NCBI GenBank assembly: GCA_035460165.1
Contig: DATHWW010000013.1
Coordinates: 1 to 64,000, forward strand
Length of the DNA stretch: 64,000 nucleotides
Source of the DNA: MM2 sp035460165
Lineage (GTDB): Bacteria; Pseudomonadota; Gammaproteobacteria; Burkholderiales; Methylophilaceae
Direction: 5' to 3'
The notes under the pieces were generated by a model. It was not told where the DNA came from. It made no database searches and saw only the letters and a program-made list of their open reading frames with translations. Below are positions 35,059 to 43,570 of the stretch, one piece after another. Numbering within the stretch: position 1 is the first letter of the stretch; the number at the start of each line of letters is the position of its first letter. Position numbers and translations under genes: made by a program.

Positions 35059-35081
35059 AATTTTAGGAAGGAGGGCTTGGC

Positions 35082-35565
35082 ATGTTGCGCATGAGCAAGC
35101 TGGCTGATTACGGTACGGTAGTCATGACTTACATCGCAAGGCAGCCGGAACGTTTGATAAGTGCTGGTGAAATTGCCCATGCCGTTGGGTTGGAGCAGCC
35201 TACGGTGAGCAAGTTGCTCAAATTGATGACACATGCCGGATTGCTTGTCTCGAGGCGTGGGGCGGCAGGCGGTTATAGCTTGTCCCGACCTTCGCAGCGT
35301 ATTTCGATGGCAGACATTATCGATGCCATCGAGGGCTCGCCGATGGGCTTGACGGAATGCAGCAGCGTGCCCGGTTTATGTACACGCGAATCGACCTGCT
35401 CCGTGCGCGCCAACTGGCAGCGCATCAGCCAGTCGATACGCGGCATTTTGGCTGAAATTACGTTGGACGATCTATTGTTGCCGGAGACGCAAGCGATCTC
35501 CTGGCGCAAACATACTGATGGAGTCGTATCACCCACCAGCATGAGCGAATCAATGGAGGCGCTTC

Positions 35566-35594
<29 letters not shown>
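35082..35594 (+). CDS. Rrf2-family SUF regulator (IscR-like)
   Basis: The 170-residue product has an N-terminal winged helix-turn-helix (MLRMSKLADYGTVVMTYIAR, then GLEQPTVSKLLKLM) and the wing motif RRGAAGGYSLSRP. Three cysteines follow at 93, 100 and 106 (TECSSVPGLCTRESTC), suited to hold a [2Fe-2S] cluster as in IscR and SUF-system Rrf2 regulators. It should sense cluster status and repress suf when iron-sulfur supply is adequate. AGGAGGG precedes the start. Its 3' end overlaps sufB by 29 bases. Confidence 0.92.
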
Positions 35595-37014
<1,420 letters not shown>

Positions 37015-37025
37015 GGAGGAATGCG

Positions 37026-37790
37026 ATGCTGGTGGTCAAGAATCTGCATGTAAGCGTGAACAGCAAGGAAATCCTGCGCGGCATCGATCTGCATGTACGC
37101 GCCGGCGAAGTGCACGCCATCATGGGGCCTAACGGTTCCGGCAAGAGCACGCTGGCGCAAGTACTGGCCGGGCGCGAGGGTTATCAGATCACGGCGGGCT
37201 CGGTCAGTTACCTTGACCAGGATTTGCTGGCCATGCCGCCGGAAGCGCGCGCGAGGGAAGGCGTTTTCCTCGCTTTCCAGTATCCGGTGGAAATTCCGGG
37301 CGTCAGCATCGCGCTGTTTCTCAAGACCGCACTCAACGCGATTCGCCGGGAGCGCGGGTTGCCGGAGCTGGATGCGATGGATTTTCTGGAGATGGTGCGC
37401 GACCGGATGAAGCGGCTGGGAATGGATGAAACCTTCCTCACGCGCGCGGTGAATCAAGGGTTCTCCGGCGGCGAGAAAAAGCGCAACGAGGTCTTGCAAC
37501 TGGCTGTACTGGAACCGTTGCTGGCTATCCTGGACGAAACCGATTCCGGGCTGGATATCGATGCGCTCAAAACGGTTGCGGACGGCGTCAACGCCATGCG
37601 TGGGCCGGAACGGGCGATTGTTCTGGTGACGCACTATCAGCGCCTGCTGGATTACATCGTGCCGGATCATGTACACGTGCTGTCGCAGGGCCGCATCGTC
37701 AAATCCGGCGGGCCGGAACTGGCGCGGGAGCTGGAGCAGCACGGCTACGGCTGGGTTGAGGCCGAGAGCGGGGCAAGGCAGGTGGCTTGA
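37026..37790 (+). CDS. sufC: Fe-S cluster assembly ATPase SufC
   Basis: SufC is the ABC-type ATPase driving conformational change of the SufBCD scaffold. The 254-residue product has Walker A GPNGSGKSTLAQ near residue 35, a Q-loop, the signature FSGGEKKRNEVLQLA, Walker B LAILDETDSGLDID and the switch His in VLVTHYQRLL. The start at 37026 is fixed by MLVVKNLHV; it follows sufB by 11 bases. Confidence 0.98.
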   Translation: MLVVKNLHVSVNSKEILRGIDLHVRAGEVHAIMGPNGSGKSTLAQVLAGREGYQITAGSVSYLDQDLLAMPPEARAREGVFLAFQYPVEIPGVSIALFLKTALNAIRRERGLPELDAMDFLEMVRDRMKRLGMDETFLTRAVNQGFSGGEKKRNEVLQLAVLEPLLAILDETDSGLDIDALKTVADGVNAMRGPERAIVLVTHYQRLLDYIVPDHVHVLSQGRIVKSGGPELARELEQHGYGWVEAESGARQVA

Positions 37791-39112
37791 TGAAGGTTAT
37801 GGAAATTTCTCACAACGAAGAGCTGGAGCGGGTTCCTCACGGCCTCGTGGGTCGCGATGTACCTTGGGTGATTCAGGCGCGCCAGATGGCGTTTGCGCGG
37901 TTTGCCGTGCAGGGTTTCCCGACGCGCCGCGACGAGGAGTGGAAATATACCGACGTTTCCGTGCTCACGCGCCGCGCTTCGCTGGCGCCCGACCATTTCC
38001 CGCCTGACCCTTCGTCCGAAGCGGCGCTTCATGCCTGGTCGCTGGCGCAGGAGGGTACGCACCTGATGGTGTTCGTGAACGGACACTTTTCGGAAGAGCT
38101 GTCGGCCATCAGCGAATTGCCGGAAGGCGTTTCCCTGGATAGCCTCGCGCAACGACTTGAGGACGGCGACGAGTTGCTGCGGCCTTATTTCGAGGGCAAA
38201 GAGCATACCGTGTTCGGTGCGCTCAACAATGCATTTGCGACCGATGGCGCCGTTATTTCCCTGCCGCCGGGCGCCGTAGTGGAGGGGCCGATCTATCTGC
38301 TGTTCATTGCCAGCGGCCACGGCGTCGCCATTTATCCGCGCAATATCGTGCTGGCGGGTGCCGGTGCGCGCGCCACGATCATCGAGCACTACATAGGCAC
38401 GCTGGACTCGCACAACTTCACCGATCCGGTGACAGAGCTCAACCTCGGTGCCGCGGCCGATATCCGGCATTTCAAGCTGCTGCAGGAAGGGCCGGCGGCG
38501 GTGCATATCGCCGGCATTCATGTCGAGCAGCAGGCGGATAGCCAGTTTGCATCGCATTCCTACGCGCTGGGCGGACACCTCGGACGCAACGACATTACTT
38601 CGCGCCTGCTTGGCCCCAATTGCCACTGCACCATGAACGGGCTGTATCTGCTGGATGACAAGCAGCACATGGATCACCACACCCGCATCGACCATCTGGC
38701 GCCCGACGGAACCAGCCGCGAGGCATATCGCGGCATACTCGACGGGGCATCGAGCGGCGTGTTCAACGGCAAGGTGATCGTGCATCCGGGCGCCATCAGA
38801 ACCGATGCCAACCAGTCCAACCATAATTTGCTGCTGTCGCGCCAGGCGGAGGTCGATACCAAACCGCAACTGGAGATATTCGCCGATGAAGTGAAATGCA
38901 CGCACGGTGCGACGGTGGGCCAGTTGGATGACGACGCCTTGTTTTACCTGTGTTCGCGCGGCATAGACGCCGACCTGGCGAAATCGATGCTGGTGTATGG
39001 CTTTGCCAACGACATCATCGACAAAATCGAGAATCCGACCCTGCGCAATCGTGTCGAGCATCTGGTGCTTGATCGCTTGCCGCAAGGGGAGAGCATCAAG
39101 GAGCTTATGTGA
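37790..39112 (+). CDS. sufD: Fe-S cluster assembly protein SufD
   Basis: SufD pairs with SufB in the SufBC2D scaffold and supplies cluster-site residues. The 440-residue product has the N-terminal helix region with TRRDEEWKYTDVS, the beta-helix core (HIAGIHVEQQADSQFASHSY, DKQHMDHHTRIDH) and the C-terminal EVKCTHGATVGQLDDDALFY with the conserved Cys/His. It shares one base with sufC (TGATG). Confidence 0.97.
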   Translation: MKVMEISHNEELERVPHGLVGRDVPWVIQARQMAFARFAVQGFPTRRDEEWKYTDVSVLTRRASLAPDHFPPDPSSEAALHAWSLAQEGTHLMVFVNGHFSEELSAISELPEGVSLDSLAQRLEDGDELLRPYFEGKEHTVFGALNNAFATDGAVISLPPGAVVEGPIYLLFIASGHGVAIYPRNIVLAGAGARATIIEHYIGTLDSHNFTDPVTELNLGAAADIRHFKLLQEGPAAVHIAGIHVEQQADSQFASHSYALGGHLGRNDITSRLLGPNCHCTMNGLYLLDDKQHMDHHTRIDHLAPDGTSREAYRGILDGASSGVFNGKVIVHPGAIRTDANQSNHNLLLSRQAEVDTKPQLEIFADEVKCTHGATVGQLDDDALFYLCSRGIDADLAKSMLVYGFANDIIDKIENPTLRNRVEHLVLDRLPQGESIKELM

Positions 39113-40362
39113 TGAAGCTTATGGAAATACCGACGACGGATGAAATGCAAGTGGAGCGCTGGCGCGCCGACTTTCCTATCCTGGAAAGCAGGATTCACGG
39201 CAAGCCATTGATCTATCTGGACAATGCCGCCACGACGCAAAAGCCGCACGTGGTCATCGATGCCGAGGCGCGCTATTACCGCGAGGAAAACGCCAACGTG
39301 CATCGCGGGGTGCATGTGTTGAGCCAGCGCGCGACGGATGCCTTTGAAGGTGCACGCATAAAGGTGCAGCGCTTCATCAATGCCGACCGTTCGGATGAGA
39401 TTGTTTTTGTGCGCGGCACCACCGAGGCGATCAATCTGGTCGCACAAAGCTACGCCCGGCCGCGCTTGCGGGAAGGCGACGAGATCATTATTTCCGCGCT
39501 CGAGCACCACTCCAACATCGTGCCGTGGCAGATGGTGTGTCAGCAAACCGGCGCGCTGTTGCGCGTGATTCCGGTCAACGATGAAGGCGAGCTGGATATC
39601 GATGCCTACGAAAAGTTGCTGAACAAATATACAAAGCTGGTGGCCCTGGCGCATGTTTCCAATGCACTCGGAACCATCAATCCGGTGCGGGCGATGATTG
39701 CCAAGGCGCATGCCCATGGTGTGCCGGTGCTGCTGGATGGCGCGCAGGCCATTGCCCATCTACCGGTCGACGTGCAGGCGCTGGGGTGCGATTTCTATGC
39801 GTTTTCCGGGCACAAGATCTATGCGCCCATGGGCATAGGCGTGCTGTACGGCAAAGCCTTGCTGCTGGAGGAAATGCCGCCGTACCAGGGCGGCGGCGAC
39901 ATGATACGCACGGTGGCTTTCGAGCATACCGAGTACAACGTCCTGCCTTACAAATTCGAGGCCGGTACGCCGAATGTGGCGGGAGCCATCGGCCTCGGTG
40001 CGGCGCTGGATTATCTGTCCAAGATCGGTCTGGAAACAATTGCCGCCTACGAGCATGAAGTGTTGGACTATGCCACGCGCGCCATCGCAGATATCCCCGG
40101 CATCAGCTTGGTCGGCACGGCTAGGGATAAAACCGCCATCCTGTCCTTTCTGGTGGAGGGCGTGCATGCCCACGATATCGGCACCATCCTCGACCGCCAG
40201 GGTATCGCCATCCGCGCCGGCCATCATTGCGCGATGCCGCTGATGCAGCGTTTTGGCGTGGCGGCCACCGCGCGGGCATCGTTTGCGCTTTACAACACGC
40301 AGGAAGAAGCCGATGCGCTGGCAGCGGGTTTGCAGCGCACTGTGGAGCTATTCAAACGATGA
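39112..40362 (+). CDS. sufS: Cysteine desulfurase SufS
   Basis: SufS removes sulfur from cysteine as a PLP-bound persulfide and passes it on for cluster building. The 416-residue product has YLDNAATTQKP near the start, the PLP lysine Lys235 in YAFSGHKIYAPMGIG and the active cysteine Cys373 in IRAGHHCAMPLMQRFG. The ATG at 39112 overlaps the sufD stop; a GTG at 39109 is an alternative. Confidence 0.98.
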   Translation: MKLMEIPTTDEMQVERWRADFPILESRIHGKPLIYLDNAATTQKPHVVIDAEARYYREENANVHRGVHVLSQRATDAFEGARIKVQRFINADRSDEIVFVRGTTEAINLVAQSYARPRLREGDEIIISALEHHSNIVPWQMVCQQTGALLRVIPVNDEGELDIDAYEKLLNKYTKLVALAHVSNALGTINPVRAMIAKAHAHGVPVLLDGAQAIAHLPVDVQALGCDFYAFSGHKIYAPMGIGVLYGKALLLEEMPPYQGGGDMIRTVAFEHTEYNVLPYKFEAGTPNVAGAIGLGAALDYLSKIGLETIAAYEHEVLDYATRAIADIPGISLVGTARDKTAILSFLVEGVHAHDIGTILDRQGIAIRAGHHCAMPLMQRFGVAATARASFALYNTQEEADALAAGLQRTVELFKR

Positions 40363-40799
40363 AAGAATTGCGCGATCTCTATCAGGAAGTCATTTTCGAC
40401 CATTACCGTTCGCCGCGAAATTACGGCCCGCTGCCCACCGCGAATCGCGATGCAGAGGGCTATAACCCTTTGTGCGGCGACAAGGTGAAGCTTCATTTGC
40501 AGGTCGAGGACGGCGTCATCCGCGATGCGCATTTCGAAGGTTCCGGCTGCGCCATATCGACCGCTTCCGCGTCGCTGATGACAGAAGTGCTGAAGGGCAA
40601 GGACGAGGAAGAAGCGATGCGCCTGATGGAAGAGTTTCAGCGGCTGGTCACCGGTGCCGGCGAGCCTGAAGGCCTGGGCAAGCTGGAAGCGCTGGCAGGC
40701 GTGCGCGAATTTCCGTCGCGCGTCAAATGCGCGACGCTGGCCTGGCATACCTTGCAGGCGGCGCTGGAAAACCGGCATGTGCCGGTAACGACGGAATAG
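40359..40799 (+). CDS. sufU: SufU-type sulfur-transfer protein
   Basis: SufU is the zinc-containing sulfur acceptor of SufS in SUF systems lacking SufE. The 146-residue IscU-like product keeps the three cysteines Cys39 (NPLCGD, with Asp41), Cys64 (GSGCAISTAS) and Cys124 (RVKCATLAW), and has the roughly 20-residue insertion (GAGEPEGLGKLEALAGV) typical of SufU rather than IscU. The start overlaps the sufS stop by four bases. Confidence 0.95.
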   Translation: MKELRDLYQEVIFDHYRSPRNYGPLPTANRDAEGYNPLCGDKVKLHLQVEDGVIRDAHFEGSGCAISTASASLMTEVLKGKDEEEAMRLMEEFQRLVTGAGEPEGLGKLEALAGVREFPSRVKCATLAWHTLQAALENRHVPVTTE

Positions 40800-40824
40800 G
40801 AAGCTACTGAAATAGGCTCTAATC

Positions 40825-41178
40825 ATGCTCGACTGGAAAACCCTCATGGATCAGCAGGAGAACCCGGCCGCCGGCGATGAACTCAAGGCGCGCGTCATCG
40901 ATGTCCTGCGCAGCATTTACGACCCGGAAATCCCGGTCAACATCTATGACCTTGGCCTGATCTATGGCCTGGAGATCTCGCCCCAAGGGGAGGTGCATGT
41001 GCGCATGACGCTAACCGCACCCAATTGCCCGGTGGCGCAGACTTTTCCCGCTACCGTGAAAGAAGCGCTGCTATGCGTGGGCGGCGTCAGCGACGCGAAT
41101 GTGGAGCTGGTGTGGGATCCGCCGTGGAGTCGGGACAACATGAGCGAGGCGGCGCGGTTGCAACTCGGCATGCTTTGA
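40825..41178 (+). CDS. sufT: SUF-associated MIP18/DUF59 protein (SufT)
   Basis: SufT-like proteins help mature Fe-S proteins. The 117-residue product shows the MIP18/DUF59 signature YDPEIPVNIYDLGLIYG, MTLTAPNCPVAQTFPATV with the conserved Cys, and VELVWDPPWSRDNMS near the end. The second in-frame ATG at 40846 is an alternative start. It follows sufU by 25 bases, so it belongs to the operon. Confidence 0.93.
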   Translation: MLDWKTLMDQQENPAAGDELKARVIDVLRSIYDPEIPVNIYDLGLIYGLEISPQGEVHVRMTLTAPNCPVAQTFPATVKEALLCVGGVSDANVELVWDPPWSRDNMSEAARLQLGML

Positions 41179-41209
41179 GATGACAGGCTTGGCAGAAAAG
41201 GAGAAGCGC

Positions 41210-41533
41210 ATGAGCGACTGGATCGATGTGGCGGCAGTGGAGGACTTTTTGCCCGGCACTTGCCGCGTCGTCGCCACCGACGACTTTCCCATTCTCGTGG
41301 TCAACCTCGACGGGCGCTACTACGCGGTCGAGAACACCTGCACCCATGAGTACGCTGAACTTTCCGACGGCAAGTTGCAAGGCGAGGAGATCACCTGTCC
41401 GCTGCATGGGGCGCGCTTCTCGGTGGTGACCGGAGAGGTACTGGCGCTGCCCGCGCTGGAAAATCTGCGGACATTTCCCGTGCGTGTTACCGACGGCTGG
41501 GTGGAAGTGGATGCCGAGGTCGAAGGCGCGTAA
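41210..41533 (+). CDS. Rieske-type [2Fe-2S] ferredoxin at the end of the SUF operon
   Basis: The 107-residue product is a soluble Rieske ferredoxin (NirD/BphF-like) with the cluster motifs C-T-H (Cys44, His46) and CPLH (Cys63, His66) in VENTCTHEYAELSDG and EITCPLHGARFSV. It has no membrane anchor. It might donate electrons to cluster assembly or to a partner oxygenase, which is not in this window. AAGGAG precedes the ATG at 41210; an upstream ATG at 41180 lacks one. Confidence 0.92.
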   Translation: MSDWIDVAAVEDFLPGTCRVVATDDFPILVVNLDGRYYAVENTCTHEYAELSDGKLQGEEITCPLHGARFSVVTGEVLALPALENLRTFPVRVTDGWVEVDAEVEGA

Positions 41534-41542
41534 GCCCGCAAC

Positions 41543-42031
41543 TCAGCGATAGGGCGCATCCTGCGCCCGGTCGGCGGCGATTTGCCGCTCGAACTTATCC
41601 CCATGCATCAACAAACCGTTCTTATCGATGACGGCCTGGTCGCGCTCTTCCATATGGAATTCGAAGTGGCGCGTCATCACGATCGCGTCGGTCGGGCAAG
41701 CCTCTTCGCAAAAGCCGCAGTAGATGCACTTGAAAAGGTCGATATCGTAACGCGTCGTGCGGCGCGTGCCATCCGGCCGCTCTTCCGATTCGATAGTGAT
41801 GCACATTGCCGGGCAGACCGCCTCGCACAGCTTGCAGGCAATACAACGCTCTTCGCCATTAGGGTAGCGGCGCAGCGCATGCAGGCCGCGGAACCGTGGC
41901 GATAGCGGGGTTTTCTCTTCCGGATACTGCACTGTGACCTTGCGCCGGAAAAAACTTTTTCCGGTCAGACCCATGCCGCGCAGCAGCTCGGTCAGAAACC
42001 AGGTGTGGAAAAGTTCTCGGAGGTAATGCAT
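41543..42031 (-). CDS. nuoI: Stand-alone NuoI: complex I ferredoxin-like subunit
   Basis: NuoI carries clusters N6a and N6b of NADH:quinone oxidoreductase. The 162-residue product has the characteristic VQYPEEKTPLSPRFRGLHAL, two 4Fe-4S motifs (Cys63/66/69/73 and Cys102/105/108/112) and the end QIAADRAQDAPYR. No other nuo gene is adjacent: it converges on the Rieske gene and is divergent from fae. The middle of the C-terminal half (FHMEERDQAVIDKNGLLMHG) looks less usual. It could be an extra copy with its own partner. Confidence 0.93.
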   Translation of the reverse strand: MHYLRELFHTWFLTELLRGMGLTGKSFFRRKVTVQYPEEKTPLSPRFRGLHALRRYPNGEERCIACKLCEAVCPAMCITIESEERPDGTRRTTRYDIDLFKCIYCGFCEEACPTDAIVMTRHFEFHMEERDQAVIDKNGLLMHGDKFERQIAADRAQDAPYR

Positions 42032-42228
42032 TGGTAGCCTCTGAACATTTCGACCGGGCGAGGTGGATTTAATTCATGGCCTGACATTTTGATGCAGGCT
42101 GTCGGCCATGTCCTACGCGGCGATCAGAACTTGCCGGGAAATTAGCGTTCTAAAAAACAGTTCAGGTTTTGCAGCTTTTCGCACGCTCATATCGCATTCT
42201 TTGCGCGGCATGGGTTGTGTTCGATGGA

Positions 42229-42238
42229 AAGGAGGTGA
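42229..42238 (+). promoter_or_regulatory. Near-perfect ribosome binding site for fae
   Basis: AAGGAGGTGA is almost fully complementary to the 3' end of 16S rRNA, and its GGAGG core lies 7 bases before the ATG. It is the strongest such site in the window, suggesting very high translation, and it fixes the start at 42243. Confidence 0.85.
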
Positions 42239-42242
42239 AACC

Positions 42243-42800
42243 ATGGAAACAGCTAAAATCAGTAAAGTCTTGATCGGAGAAGCGTTGGTGGGAGAAGGCA
42301 ATGAAGTTGCTCACGTCGACCTGATCATCGGCCCGCGAGGCAGCGGCGCCGAAACAGCCTTTTGTATCGCTCTTACCAACCAGAAACGCGGTGACAATGC
42401 ATTGCTCGCAGTTCTGGCGCCCAACATGATGGCAAAACCACCCACCGTAATGTTCAACAAAGTGGATATCAAAAACGCCAAGCAGGCGGTGCAGATGTTC
42501 GGCCCTGCCCAATGCGGCGTAGCGGAAGCGGTGGCGGATAGCGTCAAGGAGGGCATCATTCCAATTGAAGAAGCCAACGACTTGTTTGTCTGCGTCGGCG
42601 TCTTCATTCACTGGGATGCAGTGGACGATGCCAAAATTCAAGACTGGAATTACGAAGCGACCAAGCTTGCCATCCGGCGCGCAGTCGAGGGCTTGCCGTT
42701 GCCGAATGAAGTGATTGCGAAGGAATCGACGGCGCACCACCCGTTTGCGGCACACGACTACCCGAACGCCGCAGTACAGGCGATGGGGGCCTTGCATTGA
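42243..42800 (+). CDS. fae: Formaldehyde-activating enzyme
   Basis: Fae speeds condensation of formaldehyde with tetrahydromethanopterin in the cytoplasm of methylotrophs. The 185-residue product follows the family closely: VLIGEALVGEGNEVAHVDLI (catalytic His24, the counterpart of His17), IGPRGSGAETAFCIALTNQK, LAPNMMAKPPTVMFNKVDI, AVQMFGPAQCGVAEAV and VGVFIHWDAVDDAKIQ. No other methanopterin-pathway gene is in the window. The upstream open frame to 42108 is not family sequence. Confidence 0.95.
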   Translation: METAKISKVLIGEALVGEGNEVAHVDLIIGPRGSGAETAFCIALTNQKRGDNALLAVLAPNMMAKPPTVMFNKVDIKNAKQAVQMFGPAQCGVAEAVADSVKEGIIPIEEANDLFVCVGVFIHWDAVDDAKIQDWNYEATKLAIRRAVEGLPLPNEVIAKESTAHHPFAAHDYPNAAVQAMGALH

Positions 42801-42848
42801 GAGTAGGGGTTCAATTTGATTGGGAGGCCCGATGTAGTTTTGATAGCG

Positions 42849-42902
42849 AATGACAACTTGCCTTGATGCCCTTTATTAAAGGGTCTGGAGGCATTTGTCA
42901 TC
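42849..42902 (+). promoter_or_regulatory. Structured leader before the secreted His/Gly/Lys-rich protein
   Basis: A nested hairpin can form: TGACAA (42851-42856) with TTGTCA (42895-42900) outside, ATGCC with GGCAT in the middle, and CCCTTT-ATT-AAAGGG (42869-42883) inside. It lies about 55 bases before the next start codon. It does not resemble a riboswitch class I recognise; no T-run follows the inner stem, so it is unlikely to be the fae terminator. Confidence 0.4.
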
Positions 42903-42956
42903 GAAAAGAGCAATTAAACCGTTATTTCATTACCTTCATCGAGAAAAGGATCAAAT

Positions 42957-43430
42957 ATGAAAGGTCATACCCTGATGAAATTCTTGCCAGGCGCTTTGCT
43001 CACGGTATCTACCTTGGTTGGCATGCCCGCTTCGGCCGCCGATGTCGGCGTCTCCGTCACGGTCGGCCAGCCGGGCTTTTACGGACGTATCGATATCGGC
43101 GATTTTCCGCGACCGGTACTGGTTTATCCGGAACCGATTATCGTGCGGCCGATCGGTGTGGCGTACGAACCGATTTATTTGCACGTGCCTCCTGGCCATG
43201 CGAAGAAATGGCGCAGTTATTGCGGCCAGTACAACGCTTGCGGACGTCCGGTGTATTTCGTGCAGGATCATTGGTACAACGACGTGTATGTGCCGGAGTA
43301 CCACAAGCGTCATCATGGCGGTGGCGGGGCCAAACACTCCAAAGGCGACCGCGATCATGGAATGAAACATGACAAGGGGCCTGGTAAAGGCCACGACAAA
43401 GGACCAGGAAAAGGCAACGATAAGCATTGA
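42957..43430 (+). CDS. Secreted protein with His/Gly/Lys-rich C-terminus
   Basis: The 157-residue product has a signal peptide (about residues 1-27, cleaved after ASA), then a Pro/Tyr-rich domain (VGQPGFYGRIDIGDFPRP, LVYPEPIIVRPI, YLHVPPGHAKKWRSYCGQY) and a tail of repeating HDKGPGKG units with many histidines. Similar YXH-type proteins are common in betaproteobacteria, without known function; a metal- or polyanion-binding tail is inferred. AAGGA precedes the ATG at 42957. A terminator follows. Confidence 0.75.
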   Translation: MKGHTLMKFLPGALLTVSTLVGMPASAADVGVSVTVGQPGFYGRIDIGDFPRPVLVYPEPIIVRPIGVAYEPIYLHVPPGHAKKWRSYCGQYNACGRPVYFVQDHWYNDVYVPEYHKRHHGGGGAKHSKGDRDHGMKHDKGPGKGHDKGPGKGNDKH

Positions 43431-43472
43431 GCCGCCCGGGGCGAGCTGCAGGCAGACGCCGCAGTTCGGGGA

Positions 43473-43510
43473 GGCCGCGATCCGAAAGGTTCGCGGCCTT
43501 TCTTTTGTTT
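43473..43510 (+). terminator. Rho-independent terminator
   Basis: GGCCGCGA at 43473-43480 pairs with TCGCGGCC at 43491-43498, extended by CC-GAAA-GG in the loop, and is followed by TTTCTTTTGTTT. It closes the transcript of the secreted His/Gly/Lys-rich protein. Confidence 0.93.
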
Positions 43511-43570
43511 ATCGGAGGATACGCAGTTGTTTGGCAATAAGGATTTTCGTGCGGGTTTGTCTGGCGCGCG

